From: an uncultured Bacteroidota bacterium
GTDB lineage: Bacteria; Bacteroidota; Bacteroidia; Chitinophagales; Chitinophagaceae
Reading direction: 5' to 3'
DNA: 64,000 nucleotides
Assembly (NCBI GenBank): GCA_903882805.1
Contig: CAIRYK010000095.1
Coordinates: 1-64,000, forward strand
Shown: positions 25,312 through 34,665 of the stretch, piece by piece
How the letters are laid out: every line of letters starts with the position of its first letter
Numbering within the stretch: the stretch's first letter is position 1
Made by a program: the position numbers and the translations under genes
Notes under the pieces: model-generated
What the model was told of the DNA's origin: nothing
What the model saw: the letters and a program-made list of their open reading frames with translations, nothing else
Database searches by the model: none

Positions 25312-25773
25312 ATGACTAACGAACTGCTGCACCTGAATTATACCTTAACCACTATTGATGATGCCGTTAGCCGGTTTTGGGCCGTATTGGGAGGGAATAA
25401 AATATTTGCCTTCTCTGGCTCCATGGGCGCAGGTAAAACCACGTTTATTAGTCGGTTGTGCAGTTATCTGGCGGTGAGCGATGCAGTATCGAGCCCTACC
25501 TTTGCGCTTATAAACGAGTATCATTTTGAAACTCCAGGCAATACCGATAATACAATATACCACATGGACTGGTACCGGTTGCGCAGTGTGGACGAAGCGG
25601 TAAACGCCGGGGTTGAGGACTGCCTGAATGAGGCGCGCAAGCGCGATAAAGTGTACTGTTTTGTAGAATGGCCCGAAAATGCGCCTGAATTGCTCACCGG
25701 CCCTCACTTGTGGATAAGCATAGACCTGGTAGATGAGGGCGCTCGTATAATGACCGTTGGTAGCCGTAAATAG
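25312..25773 (+). CDS. tsaE: tRNA t6A biosynthesis ATPase TsaE
   Basis: A 153-residue P-loop ATPase of the YjeE/TsaE family, partner of TsaB and TsaD in making threonylcarbamoyladenosine at A37 of ANN-decoding tRNAs. Walker A is FSGSMGAGKTTFISRLC near residue 35; SSPTFALINEYHF and YHMDWYRLRSVDEAVNAG are family-typical, the latter containing the conserved D-x-Y-R segment; CFVEWPENAPELL includes the conserved E-W-P motif. The start is fixed by the promoter at 25267-25296. Cytoplasmic. It stands alone between divergent and downstream unrelated genes. Confidence 0.93.
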   Translation: MTNELLHLNYTLTTIDDAVSRFWAVLGGNKIFAFSGSMGAGKTTFISRLCSYLAVSDAVSSPTFALINEYHFETPGNTDNTIYHMDWYRLRSVDEAVNAGVEDCLNEARKRDKVYCFVEWPENAPELLTGPHLWISIDLVDEGARIMTVGSRK

Positions 25774-25965
25774 CTGATAAAAGCGCTTTTTGGTCGGTTA
25801 TTTGTCAGTCGTAATTGTAGCGTGTGCGCTTACAATCGTCTATCGTTTCAGTGATAAAGTGTTATCTGATTTCCGAAAAGCCTTTGCAATCAAATATCTG
25901 ATTCCATATTCCAAATATTATTCTTACTTTGCAGTCTTGATAAATAACCAATAAAACTATGGTAT

Positions 25966-28900
25966 ATGTTTTTTAGTGGTACTAAATGCTTTTCACTTCT
26001 TTTGTGTTGCACCCTATCATTGTCTGTTGTTGCGCGCGAATTTAAAAAGAACGTTGGGGCGCAGCCTTTGCATAAGCCGCTGACCTTTATAGAAAATAAA
26101 GGTCAGGTAACCGATGAGCATCGCGCCGCCCGGAATGATATACAATACAAGCTGGCAGCGCCCGGCATGAGTCTGTATGTAGGCTCCGGCGGTTTGCATT
26201 ACCAGTTCAAAAAAGTTGAAAATATTACTGATGCTAATCCATCTATAAGAACGTACACGATGGATGTTGCTCTTGTTGGCGCTAATCCCAATGCAAAAGT
26301 GGAAGCCAGCAATAAACAAGCATACTATGAAAGCTATTTTTTGCCACAATCTGGCAACGACGGCTTAGTAGCCCATGCCTGGAACAAGATTACTTATAAA
26401 GAGGTGTACCCTAATATAGACTGGGTGCTGTATGTGAAGGGCGAAAAGGTAGAATACGATTTCGTAGTTCGTCCGGGTGGTAATGTAGCCGATATTAAGC
26501 TGGCTTACGATGGCGCGACACAGCTATCAATTGGCGCCGATGGTAGCCTTACCGCCACTACGCCCATGGGTAACATTACAGAGCATACGCCTTTTGCCTA
26601 CGAAACAGGTACACGCAAGGCAGTAAAATCTGCGTTCAAACTGGATAATAATGTATTGAGCTTTGAAACCGGCGCATACAAAGGTTCATTAACTATCGAC
26701 CCGTTTTTGCAGTGGAGCACTTTCTTTGGCGGCACGCTCGAAGATGTGGTTACCAGTGTGAAGCAAGGGCCTAATGGCGTAACCTATGCCTGCGGCTATA
26801 CTGCCAGCGGCGGGTTGAATACCAGCGGCGCCGGCTATGCAGGCGGATCGTATGATGGATTTGTAACCAAGTACAGCTCCACAGGCGCGCTGCAGTTTGC
26901 CATTTATTTTGGCGGTGTAGGTTCAGATAGGGCTATGTGCCTGGCCCTGGATAATACTACATTACCCAACCCAAACATTTATATAGCTGGCGTTACCTCG
27001 TCGAACTTTGGTATTTCTACCGGTGGAGCTTACCATACAGCCTACAATGGCGCTAACGATGGTTTCTTAGCAAAAATTAATAATACCGGTACTACCCGCG
27101 TGTGGTCTACCTACTATGGCGGCACTGGCGAAGATCATGTAAATGCTATTGCGGTAGATGCTACTGGTAGTGTTATTATTGCTGGTCAAACATCGAGCGC
27201 AACTTTAGTGTCGAGCGCTGGCGCTTACCAGACAGCAAGGAGCGGTTCCAATGACGCCTTCCTTGCTAAGTTTAATAGCCTTGGCGCTAACACCTGGACT
27301 ACCTACTACGGAGGATCTTCGCAGGAGGAAGCATTTGCAATTACTACCGATGGCGGCAGCAACATTTATGTTACCGGCCAAACCAACAGTATTACTGCAA
27401 TGTACAGCAGAGGCGCCTACGATACTACGCTAAATGGTACAAACGACGCCTTTCTGGCTAAGTTCACTGCCGGCGGTAGAAGAGTATGGGGTTCCTATTA
27501 TGGCGATACCGGACAGGATCAGGGTAAATCAATTGCCTATGATGTAGTAAACAACAAACTTGCGGTAATAGGCAACACCACCAGTCAGTTGGGAATGTCA
27601 ACGCCTAATGGATACCAGCCTAATTATGGCGGCGGCGTTCAGGATGCGTTTTTGATATATATGGATACCTCGAGTACCGCGCCTACATGGGCTTCGTATT
27701 ATGGCGGTGAGTCGCTCGATTATGGTACGGCTATTACTTTTGATCCTAATGGTGATATCGTTTTGGCTGGCGGCACTTTCAGCATGTTGGGTATGGCCGA
27801 TTTGGGCACCTTTGCTGTAAATGGCTACCAAAGCGCTAAAGCAGGCGATTACGATGCTTACTTTGCAAAACTCAATCCATTGAGTCAGCGTTTGTGGGGT
27901 AGCTACTTTGGCGGTTCGCAGTATGATTTTGCCAATGCAATAGACATTGCCAACGACCAGATAGTGATGGGCGGCTTTACTACCAGCCCCGGATTGTACA
28001 GAGCGGGCGGTATTGCTCAGGCTGGTTCGGCCGATGTTAGCTATGCAGGCGGCGTATATGATGGTTTTGTAACTAAGTTCAACAGAGATACGCTGGTTAC
28101 TATAAATCAGCCATACACAGATACGCTGGTTTGCGCAGGCGGTACACTATACGTAGACTATACTGCAAATACTAACTTCAAGCCATCAAACAACTTCAAC
28201 GTTGAGTTGTCAGATATTTCCGGAAACTTCCCTGCTATTCCAAATATTATTGGTACGCTAAACAACGATTTTTCGGGTACTATTACTTGTACCATCCCAA
28301 GCACTTTAGCTCCCGGTACAGGATATCGTATCCGCATTACTGCCGATAATCCTATTTATGTCTCTCCCGATGATTACCTGAATATTACGGTGGTTGACAC
28401 AATTCCAAACGCAACTGCAGCAGCGTCTACGCCTACATGCGTTGGTAATACGCTCAATTTATATTGTAGTACTCCATACTCTGTGCGCAACTACATTTGG
28501 CAAGATCCAGCAGGTGGGTTTGTGTCTTTTCTTCAAAACCCAACATTGGGTCACTTGGTTACTCTTGCAGATGCAGGCGTTTATTCTGTAACAACATCGC
28601 ATAACGGCTGCCCAGATAAGATAGCTACAGTTAATGTTGTTGTTAACACACAGCATCCTCCAATGCCTTTGGATAGTTCAAGCAATCCTAACTGTCAGGG
28701 AGGCAGCATTTATCTGTTTGCAAATCCTGATACCGCAGTTGCAGGTCTTACCTACCATTGGTCTGGACCGGGTGGATTTACCTCTACTGCACAAAATCCG
28801 GTAATCACATCTATCTCTACCGCAAACTCAGGTTTGTATTATGTTACCGATACTATGGCAGGTTGCCCATCGGTAGTAAACTCCATATTTGTAAGCGTAG

Positions 28901-29742
28901 CCGATACACAGCATGTGGGTATATCTATCACTGCAAATCCTGGCGATACTGTTTGTCAGGGTACAGTGGTAACCTTTACCGCCACAACGGTCAATGGCGG
29001 TACCACGCCGCGCTATCAGTGGATGTCAGGGCCGTTTACGCCAATTGTAGGCGCAATGAGCAGCACCTTCACGTCGTCTACTCTGGTGAATGGCGCAACA
29101 ATTTTCTGCGTGCTCAACAGTACTATCACTTGTCCATCGCCTGTTAGCGCCAACAGTAATGTTATTAAAATGAACGTGATCAGCAATCCTCCTGTTGCGC
29201 ACATTTTTGCAACTGGCGGTCCTTATGTTGTTCCAGGTTCTACAGTTAAGTTCACTTCATTGGTGTACAATGGCGGTATCAACCCTAACTATCAGTGGAA
29301 GGTAAATGGCGTGAATGTACCGGGCGCTATAGCCGATACTTTTGTTTTGGCGAACATCCGTCGCAACGATACTGTTAGCTTGGTAGTTACCAGCACTATG
29401 GCTTGTGCTGTGCCCGACTTTACTGTAAGTAACATTATCTACATCTTCCCAACTACAGGCGTAAGCAATGTAGGCGAAGCGTTGAATATGTTGCAACTGT
29501 ATCCAAACCCTAACAACGGTAGCTTTACGCTGCAGGGTGTGTTTCAGGATGCCAGCGCCGAACCAATAGTAATAGAGGTGGTGAATATGCTGGGGCAGGT
29601 TGTATCAAAGACTACAGCAACTATACAGAACAACGAATTGAACCAATCGATATTTATGAATAATGTGGCAGATGGCGTGTATATATTGCGCGCTACACAA
29701 GGCATGGACAGCAGAACATTCCGCTTCTCTGTGCAGCATTAA
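25966..29742 (+). CDS. Large SBBP-repeat cell-surface protein with T9SS domain
   Basis: A 1258-residue exported protein. Signal peptide 1-23 (KCFSLLLCCTLSLSVVA); residues 35-250 match the DUF7948-type N-terminal domain (TFIENKGQVTDEHRAARNDI, IDWVLYVKGEKVEYDFVV); residues 245-710 consist of about eight SBBP/propeller repeats of roughly 50-55 residues of the form W-S-T-Y-Y-G-G-x-x-x-D...I-Y-I-A-G-x-T-x-S...G-x-x-D-A-F-L-A-K-F; then Ig/PKD-like domains, each with a Cys pair (CVGNTLNLYCST, CQGGSIYLFANPD, CQGTVVTFTATT); and a T9SS sorting domain from LQLYPNPNNGSFTLQG to the end. It is probably a surface adhesin or matrix protein. Expression and partners are unknown; a hairpin terminator follows. 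Confidence 0.9.
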   Translation: MFFSGTKCFSLLLCCTLSLSVVAREFKKNVGAQPLHKPLTFIENKGQVTDEHRAARNDIQYKLAAPGMSLYVGSGGLHYQFKKVENITDANPSIRTYTMDVALVGANPNAKVEASNKQAYYESYFLPQSGNDGLVAHAWNKITYKEVYPNIDWVLYVKGEKVEYDFVVRPGGNVADIKLAYDGATQLSIGADGSLTATTPMGNITEHTPFAYETGTRKAVKSAFKLDNNVLSFETGAYKGSLTIDPFLQWSTFFGGTLEDVVTSVKQGPNGVTYACGYTASGGLNTSGAGYAGGSYDGFVTKYSSTGALQFAIYFGGVGSDRAMCLALDNTTLPNPNIYIAGVTSSNFGISTGGAYHTAYNGANDGFLAKINNTGTTRVWSTYYGGTGEDHVNAIAVDATGSVIIAGQTSSATLVSSAGAYQTARSGSNDAFLAKFNSLGANTWTTYYGGSSQEEAFAITTDGGSNIYVTGQTNSITAMYSRGAYDTTLNGTNDAFLAKFTAGGRRVWGSYYGDTGQDQGKSIAYDVVNNKLAVIGNTTSQLGMSTPNGYQPNYGGGVQDAFLIYMDTSSTAPTWASYYGGESLDYGTAITFDPNGDIVLAGGTFSMLGMADLGTFAVNGYQSAKAGDYDAYFAKLNPLSQRLWGSYFGGSQYDFANAIDIANDQIVMGGFTTSPGLYRAGGIAQAGSADVSYAGGVYDGFVTKFNRDTLVTINQPYTDTLVCAGGTLYVDYTANTNFKPSNNFNVELSDISGNFPAIPNIIGTLNNDFSGTITCTIPSTLAPGTGYRIRITADNPIYVSPDDYLNITVVDTIPNATAAASTPTCVGNTLNLYCSTPYSVRNYIWQDPAGGFVSFLQNPTLGHLVTLADAGVYSVTTSHNGCPDKIATVNVVVNTQHPPMPLDSSSNPNCQGGSIYLFANPDTAVAGLTYHWSGPGGFTSTAQNPVITSISTANSGLYYVTDTMAGCPSVVNSIFVSVADTQHVGISITANPGDTVCQGTVVTFTATTVNGGTTPRYQWMSGPFTPIVGAMSSTFTSSTLVNGATIFCVLNSTITCPSPVSANSNVIKMNVISNPPVAHIFATGGPYVVPGSTVKFTSLVYNGGINPNYQWKVNGVNVPGAIADTFVLANIRRNDTVSLVVTSTMACAVPDFTVSNIIYIFPTTGVSNVGEALNMLQLYPNPNNGSFTLQGVFQDASAEPIVIEVVNMLGQVVSKTTATIQNNELNQSIFMNNVADGVYILRATQGMDSRTFRFSVQH

Positions 29743-29766
29743 TTTATTGCTTGCATGTCAGATTCT

Positions 29767-29790
29767 AAAAAGCTCCTTCGGGGGCTTTTT
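29767..29790 (+). terminator. Terminator with TTCG tetraloop
   Basis: Arms AAAAAGCTCC (29767-29776) and GGGGCTTTTT (29781-29790) closed by a TTCG loop and followed by more T. A strong intrinsic terminator for the SBBP-repeat gene. Confidence 0.85.
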
Positions 29791-29888
29791 TAGTTTAACG
29801 CTTTGTAGGAGCAGCTGCAATAATGGCAGTGTTTGGCGTTTGCAATAGCTGGGAATGCTTTTTGAATAGGCATAGAAACGACAAGAGA

Positions 29889-30182
29889 ATGAAAAGTTTT
29901 GCAGAAGTGATTGGACAGGACAAGCCGGTGTTGGTAGATTTTTTTGCAACATGGTGCGGCCCCTGTAAGGCCATGGCGCCAATACTACACGAGGTAAAAG
30001 CAAGTATGGGCGATGACGTATCGATCATAAAAATAGATGTGGACAAGAACCCCGAAGTAGCGCAGCAGTTTCAGGTGCAGAGCGTGCCTACGCTTATAGC
30101 TTTTAGGGCTGGACAGGCAAAATGGAGGCAGGCAGGCGTGGTGCAGGCCAGACAGTTGGTAGACGTATTGAAAAAAGTGTAA
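29889..30182 (+). CDS. trxA: Thioredoxin
   Basis: A 97-residue thioredoxin that reduces protein disulphides in the cytoplasm. The active site WCGPCK is near residue 25, with the buried Asp in VLVDFFATWCGPC and the cis-proline loop QSVPTLIAFRAGQ near residue 65. Homologues begin at MKSFAEVI, so the ATG at 29889 is preferred to the upstream in-frame ATG at 29823, whose extension (rich in Cys, Arg and Asn) matches nothing. There is no signal peptide. It is a single gene between two T9SS cargo genes. Confidence 0.95.
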   Translation: MKSFAEVIGQDKPVLVDFFATWCGPCKAMAPILHEVKASMGDDVSIIKIDVDKNPEVAQQFQVQSVPTLIAFRAGQAKWRQAGVVQARQLVDVLKKV

Positions 30183-30250
30183 CGATATTTTGCAGGTGGC
30201 CGAAATATGGAGTAATTTTAGGGTAATGTCTCATGTGTGATTCCTAAATT

Positions 30251-31792
30251 ATGAACCGAACCCTATTGGCTATCTTTTGCTTATTGAGCAGTATTTGCTC
30301 GTTTGGCCAAAATTATCACTGCCTGCAAAGCGGCGTGAAACGTTATTACCTGAACGATAACCACTACCTGCGCGGCATAACCATAGACTCTACCCGCGCC
30401 TACGCAGACTCTACGATATATTACCCATTCCACACCCCGCGCGGGCGATATGATGTAGTTACGCCATTTAGCTTCCCCACGCTCGACCCAAATGGCGGTA
30501 GCTGGCTGGGCAACAAGGTGATAGCGCGCAGCAATGGTACCTTTATTTTTGATAGCTACTGGGGCGATAGCGTAATCATAGAGTCGCAGGCGCATACCGG
30601 CGATAGCTGGCTGTTTTACAACGATAGCGGTAGCCTGTATTACCGCGCTACGCTTACCGCCGTCGATACCATGACTGTGCTTGCTACGTTAGATAGCGTG
30701 AAGCGAATAACCATAAGGGCTTACAATGGCGCAGGGCGTCTAACAACCGATCCGTTGGATAGTTTTGAAATAATACTGAGCAAGAACCATGGATTTGTAC
30801 AGGTATTCGATTTGTACACCTTTCCCTATCATGAGCCCGATTCGGTGTATAGGGTGGGGTTAGATTTTTTCCTCGATAGATCTACCTGTACAGTATCGAA
30901 TATCAACGGCTTTAACGGACCTGCGGTTGCGCCCAACAGGGCGATTACTGTGTTCAGGCTGATTAACTTTATTAATCCTAATGAACAGCAGCTGTATAAC
31001 TGGCAGGTTGGCGATATTATAGAAAGCGTGCATGCTGTAGGTACTGTATTTCCGTCGCTCACCTACGAATACCTTACCGACACAATAACAAGTAGGTCTA
31101 CGCCGGGAGCGGCTGTAGATCTCTTTATTTCCGGGTCCAACCTATCTTGTCCGCCCATGCCTGGACTATGTCAGCTGATTTGCAATGGCGGCCCACGTAC
31201 GCTTTACGACAATCGCTACCCCATAGCCCCCAATGGCTTTATGCCCGAAAGCAAGTATGGCAGCGTGTGGACGGATAAATATGTGTTTTACTATCCCGAT
31301 GATACAACTTTATGCACACATTCGCCGGGATATGCAGTTTTAGGGTTCGATTATAATCCGTGGGGGCTCGGTGGAATACTTATGCGTTACTTTTACAAAC
31401 TGGGAATCGGGCTGACTGACTATGATTATTTTGACGGCGAACCAACCACAGAAATGGACTATATAGGATTCTTTAAGCTGAACGGTATTGAATGCGGTAC
31501 CCCAAGGGGTGTACCTGCCGATCCGTCGGGAATAAAGGATGTAGCAATAGGCGGCTTACAATTTGAATTGTTCCCTAATCCCGCTGGCGAAGCCGTAACG
31601 ATAAAGGCTAACAGTAATGGAATGGCATTAATTCAAGTTTCGGATGCTATAGGCAGGGTGTGGCTACAGCAACAAACTTACAGCGCTATTACAGCGCTGA
31701 ATGTGAGCAGCTTAGCGCAGGGCATATACTACGTAACCATGACCGATGCTCGGGGCAACAGGCATGCCGAAAAGCTGCTAAAAAACCATTAA
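30251..31792 (+). CDS. Exported protein with T9SS sorting domain
   Basis: A 513-residue protein with a signal peptide (LLAIFCLLSSICSFGQ, residues 4-19) and a T9SS sorting domain from about residue 435 (LQFELFPNPAGEAVTIKAN ... GIYYVTMTDARGN). The 400 residues between are beta-rich, with several Cys (CLQSGV, CTVSNINGF, CPPMPGLCQLICNGG) that could form disulphides outside the cell; no enzyme motif is apparent and I do not recognise the central domain. It should be exported through T9SS. The stop codon interlocks with that of the convergent Smr-domain gene, leaving no room for a separate terminator. Confidence 0.82.
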   Translation: MNRTLLAIFCLLSSICSFGQNYHCLQSGVKRYYLNDNHYLRGITIDSTRAYADSTIYYPFHTPRGRYDVVTPFSFPTLDPNGGSWLGNKVIARSNGTFIFDSYWGDSVIIESQAHTGDSWLFYNDSGSLYYRATLTAVDTMTVLATLDSVKRITIRAYNGAGRLTTDPLDSFEIILSKNHGFVQVFDLYTFPYHEPDSVYRVGLDFFLDRSTCTVSNINGFNGPAVAPNRAITVFRLINFINPNEQQLYNWQVGDIIESVHAVGTVFPSLTYEYLTDTITSRSTPGAAVDLFISGSNLSCPPMPGLCQLICNGGPRTLYDNRYPIAPNGFMPESKYGSVWTDKYVFYYPDDTTLCTHSPGYAVLGFDYNPWGLGGILMRYFYKLGIGLTDYDYFDGEPTTEMDYIGFFKLNGIECGTPRGVPADPSGIKDVAIGGLQFELFPNPAGEAVTIKANSNGMALIQVSDAIGRVWLQQQTYSAITALNVSSLAQGIYYVTMTDARGNRHAEKLLKNH

Positions 31793-32790
31793 TACCTAAA
31801 CCATATTTCGGTGGCGCCAAAGCCATACTTGCCGCTCCATTCGTTTTTGAACCGGGCTACCTCGGGCGTTTTTTTCAATACAGCATGCACCTCATCGCGC
31901 AGGCGACCTTTGCCGAGGCCATGTATCACTATCATCCGGTCTTGGCGGTGCACAATTGCCAGTTGCAAATAATGCTCTAACACGCCCAATTGAATTTTTA
32001 CAATATCGGCGTTAGACAGGCCTTTTCGGTTTTCGGTAAGGGCTTCTATGTGCAGATCAAGTTCCTGCTTTGCGGCTTCTATGGTTTTTACTGTTACATG
32101 GTCTGTTGGGGCAGCCAGGTTCTTGGGTTCGAATTTTTCTAAGATTTCCGGTTTTTTCTTGGGCGAAAAATCTTCTATCAGCGCATAAGCAAAAGTTGGT
32201 TCGCTGCGTTCCAGCAGCGCGTTTATATGCTCAAACAGTTTTGAGGGGCGTATGCGCAGTATGCCCTCTTCTATACCCATATTGGCATTCTGTATATCGG
32301 TCAATTGCCAGTGAAAGCGCGGCTGGTCGTTCATATTCATATACGACACGCTGTGCAGGTACACATTGCCAAAGGCATGTAGCGTGCCTTCGTGCTTGAA
32401 TTCGCTTTTATGATTGATGCGCATATCGTAAATGAAACGAACGCTGTGGGGCAGTTCATTCAGTATATACACCTTCATGTAGTCTACCACTTCCTCCATC
32501 TCTTCTATCTTAAATACAGGAAGAAAAGAAAGATATACGCCTTTAGCCAGTCGTTGGCGGCGTTCGGTAATTTTCTCTACGGGTAACTGCTCTGGCAGGG
32601 TAGGGAATTTTTTCTTGGGTTTTTTATCTGTGAACCAGTTGAGATAGGGGTGATCTATTTCATCGATATAGGTGGGGAAAATAGTGCCTTTTACATCTAT
32701 TTCCACCATTTGTTTGTCAATGAATGCGGTTACATGGCCTTCTTCGCCAGTGCGTTTCAGTACGATAAGATCGCCAATAGAAAATTTCAT
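31789..32790 (-). CDS. DUF2027 and Smr domain protein
   Basis: A 333-residue cytoplasmic protein. The N-terminus (KFSIGDLIVLKRTGEEGHVT, VEIDVKGTIFPTYIDEIDHP) is the small DUF2027-type beta domain found in Bacteroidota; the middle forms a beta-sandwich (YMKVYILNELPHSVRFIYDM); the last 85 residues are an Smr domain, with DLHIEALTENRKGLSNADIV and the hallmark IVHRQDRMIVIHGLGKGRLR, including the H-G-x-G motif. Smr domains are nucleases acting on branched DNA or on mRNA in collided ribosomes. It is upstream of nothing on its strand and overlaps by four bases the convergent T9SS gene. rdgB precedes it by 84 bases and may be cotranscribed. Confidence 0.88.
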   Translation of the reverse strand: MKFSIGDLIVLKRTGEEGHVTAFIDKQMVEIDVKGTIFPTYIDEIDHPYLNWFTDKKPKKKFPTLPEQLPVEKITERRQRLAKGVYLSFLPVFKIEEMEEVVDYMKVYILNELPHSVRFIYDMRINHKSEFKHEGTLHAFGNVYLHSVSYMNMNDQPRFHWQLTDIQNANMGIEEGILRIRPSKLFEHINALLERSEPTFAYALIEDFSPKKKPEILEKFEPKNLAAPTDHVTVKTIEAAKQELDLHIEALTENRKGLSNADIVKIQLGVLEHYLQLAIVHRQDRMIVIHGLGKGRLRDEVHAVLKKTPEVARFKNEWSGKYGFGATEIWFRY

Positions 32791-32874
32791 AAGCCTGTGT
32801 TGCGCCGCTTTTGCGCTATGGCAGTAGCGGCATTTGAGTAATGATAATAATGTAGCTGTGCGCTACTTAGCACA

Positions 32875-33450
32875 CTAAAGCTGGCTGTGCAAAAACGCTA
32901 CCATTTTAGCTACCGCCTTTCCGCGGTGGCTAATGCTGTTTTTTACAGATAGCGGTAGTTGTGCAAATGTTTCGGTATGGCCATCCGGTATAAAAATAGG
33001 GTCGTAGCCAAAACCGCCTGAGCCGCGTTTTTCTGTAATAATATGGCCGCTGCATACACCCTCGAAATAGTAAGTTTGTTCTTGCCAGATGAGGCATATT
33101 ACTGCCTTGTAATAGGCCGACCGATCTTCGACGCCTTGCAGGTTGGTGAGTACCAGTTGCAGGTTTTGCTCATCGTGGCGCTCGCCGCTGTAGTGTGCGC
33201 TTATTACTCCGGGCGCTCCTCCCAGTGCATTTACGCACAGTCCGCTATCGTCGGCAAATACATTTTTGCCGCAGAAACGGTGAATAGCTTCTGCCTTGGT
33301 ATGTGCATTTTCTTCAAAAGTATGGTAGGGCTCGGGTATGTCGGTATCGAAGCCAATGTCTTGGAGTGACAATAGATTAATGCCCTGAATCATCTGGCGT
33401 ATCTCCAGTATTTTCCCTTTATTATTGGAGGCTATTACGAGGTCTGTCAA
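32875..33450 (-). CDS. rdgB: Non-canonical purine NTP pyrophosphatase
   Basis: A 191-residue RdgB/HAM1 enzyme that hydrolyses dITP, dXTP and XTP to keep deaminated purines out of DNA and RNA. Motifs: VIASNNKGKILEIRQM at residues 4-19 (nucleotide-binding loop), FADDSGLCVNALGGAPGVIS with the catalytic Asp pair, and GFGYDPIFIPDGHTETFAQL with the SHRGKA end segment (SISHRGKAVAKM). The start is a TTG codon; no ATG exists at the homologous position. A hairpin terminator separates it from the upstream dehydrogenase gene, and DUF2027-Smr follows after 84 bases. Confidence 0.94.
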   Translation of the reverse strand: MTDLVIASNNKGKILEIRQMIQGINLLSLQDIGFDTDIPEPYHTFEENAHTKAEAIHRFCGKNVFADDSGLCVNALGGAPGVISAHYSGERHDEQNLQLVLTNLQGVEDRSAYYKAVICLIWQEQTYYFEGVCSGHIITEKRGSGGFGYDPIFIPDGHTETFAQLPLSVKNSISHRGKAVAKMVAFLHSQL

Positions 33451-33484
33451 AGCGCTGCGGTTGTGTGATAGATAATATACAAAA

Positions 33485-33520
33485 ATAAACAGAGCAAGCG
33501 ATTTGGCTTGCTCTGTTTAT
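33485..33520 (-). terminator. Terminator of the hydroxyacyl-CoA dehydrogenase gene
   Basis: Perfect 15-base arms (33485-33499 and 33506-33520; core ACAGAGCAAGC / GCTTGCTCTGT) with a 6-base loop. On the minus strand a T-rich tail follows. It lies between the dehydrogenase stop and the rdgB start. Confidence 0.8.
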
Positions 33521-33588
33521 TGATTTTTGAAAAAAGCAGAAAAATAATTGTTCCGCTACAGTCGCTTAGTTTGTTGGGCGACCAACCA

Positions 33589-34503
33589 TTATTTCCATTC
33601 GCGGCTTGCAAAACGTGAGCTTACAACCAGCTCTTTGCTACCCGGGGTGTATTTGTAGAAGCCTTCGCCAGACTTAACACCCAGATATCCGGCCTGAACC
33701 ATGTTGGCCAGCAGGGTAGCGGGTGCATATTTCTGGTTGCCAAAGCCCATGTGCAAAACATGCATGATGCTATAGCAAGTATCGAGCCCAATGAAGTCGG
33801 CAAGTTGGAGCGGGCCCATTGGGTGCGCCATACCCAGCTTCATAATGGTATCTATTTCTTGTACGCCAGCAACGCCTTCCTGCAATGCCAATACCGATTC
33901 GTTGATCATCGGCATCAATATGCGGTTAGAGATAAAGCCAGGGTAGTCGTTAACAACACAAGGCACTTTGCCCAGTTGCTCAGATAGTTTATAAATAGTT
34001 TCAGTTACTTCTGCATCGGTGCCATAGCCGTTTATAATCTCTACCAGCTTCATAACTGGCACAGGGTTCATAAAGTGCATGCCGATAACTTTTCCCGGAC
34101 GCTTTGTAACAGATGCAATGCGCGTGAGAGAGATAGAAGATGTGTTGGACGCGAGGATGCAGTTTGATGGGCTAAACTGATCGAGCTGACGGAAAATGTT
34201 GAGTTTCAGTTCTATGTTTTCAGTTGCTGCTTCTACTACGAGGTCGCTTTCTTTTACCGCCTCTTCCATATTGGTATAGGTAGAGATACGCGCCATAGAC
34301 TCTTGCTTGAGCTGCTCTGTAATAGAGCCTTTTGCTACAAGACGGTCCATGTTTTTGCCAATGGTTACAAGGGCTTTATCGAGGGCGCCCTGGTTGATAT
34401 CCATCATGCGCACATTGAAGCCGTGCTGTGCGAAAACATGGCTGATACCGTTTCCCATAGTACCAGAACCAATAACTGTAACAGTATTTAATTTCAAAGA
34501 CAT
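33589..34503 (-). CDS. 3-hydroxyacyl-CoA (3-hydroxybutyryl-CoA) dehydrogenase
   Basis: A 304-residue NAD-dependent dehydrogenase that interconverts 3-hydroxyacyl-CoA and 3-ketoacyl-CoA. The Rossmann loop is VIGSGTMGNGISHVFAQHGF with Asp at the second strand (RMMDIN); the catalytic core is NTSSISLTRIASVTKRPGKV followed by IGMHFMNPVPVMKLVEII, where the His-Glu dyad and the N-P are placed as in PaaH/Hbd enzymes; the C-terminal dimerisation domain (FISNRILMPMINESVLALQE, MAHPMGPLQLADFIGLDTC) is complete. Length fits single-domain bacterial enzymes. It is separately terminated and is likely used in fatty acid or amino acid degradation. Confidence 0.94.
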   Translation of the reverse strand: MSLKLNTVTVIGSGTMGNGISHVFAQHGFNVRMMDINQGALDKALVTIGKNMDRLVAKGSITEQLKQESMARISTYTNMEEAVKESDLVVEAATENIELKLNIFRQLDQFSPSNCILASNTSSISLTRIASVTKRPGKVIGMHFMNPVPVMKLVEIINGYGTDAEVTETIYKLSEQLGKVPCVVNDYPGFISNRILMPMINESVLALQEGVAGVQEIDTIMKLGMAHPMGPLQLADFIGLDTCYSIMHVLHMGFGNQKYAPATLLANMVQAGYLGVKSGEGFYKYTPGSKELVVSSRFASREWK

Positions 34504-34652
34504 AAAAGTGGTTATTTCGTTGTTTGAGGGCGCAAGGTACGCAATGCATTACCAATTGTCAAAAAAACAGGGTCTGATACTTATCATTATTAAGATATGA
34601 TTTTGTTTATATCTGAAAAAGCTGGTAATAATCGTTGTTTCTGCCAAAATTG

Positions 34653-34660
34653 TATCTTCG
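34653..34660 (+). promoter_or_regulatory. -7 promoter box TATCTTCG before pth
   Basis: One mismatch to TAnnTTTG. It ends only 5 bases before the ATG of pth, suggesting leaderless or nearly leaderless mRNA, and it excludes the in-frame upstream ATG at 34597. Confidence 0.45.
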
Positions 34661-34665
34661 CACGT

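Noticed and set aside
26700-28100. Tandem repeats in the 1258-residue protein taken as a mobile or satellite element
   Set aside because: They encode SBBP propeller repeats in one continuous frame.
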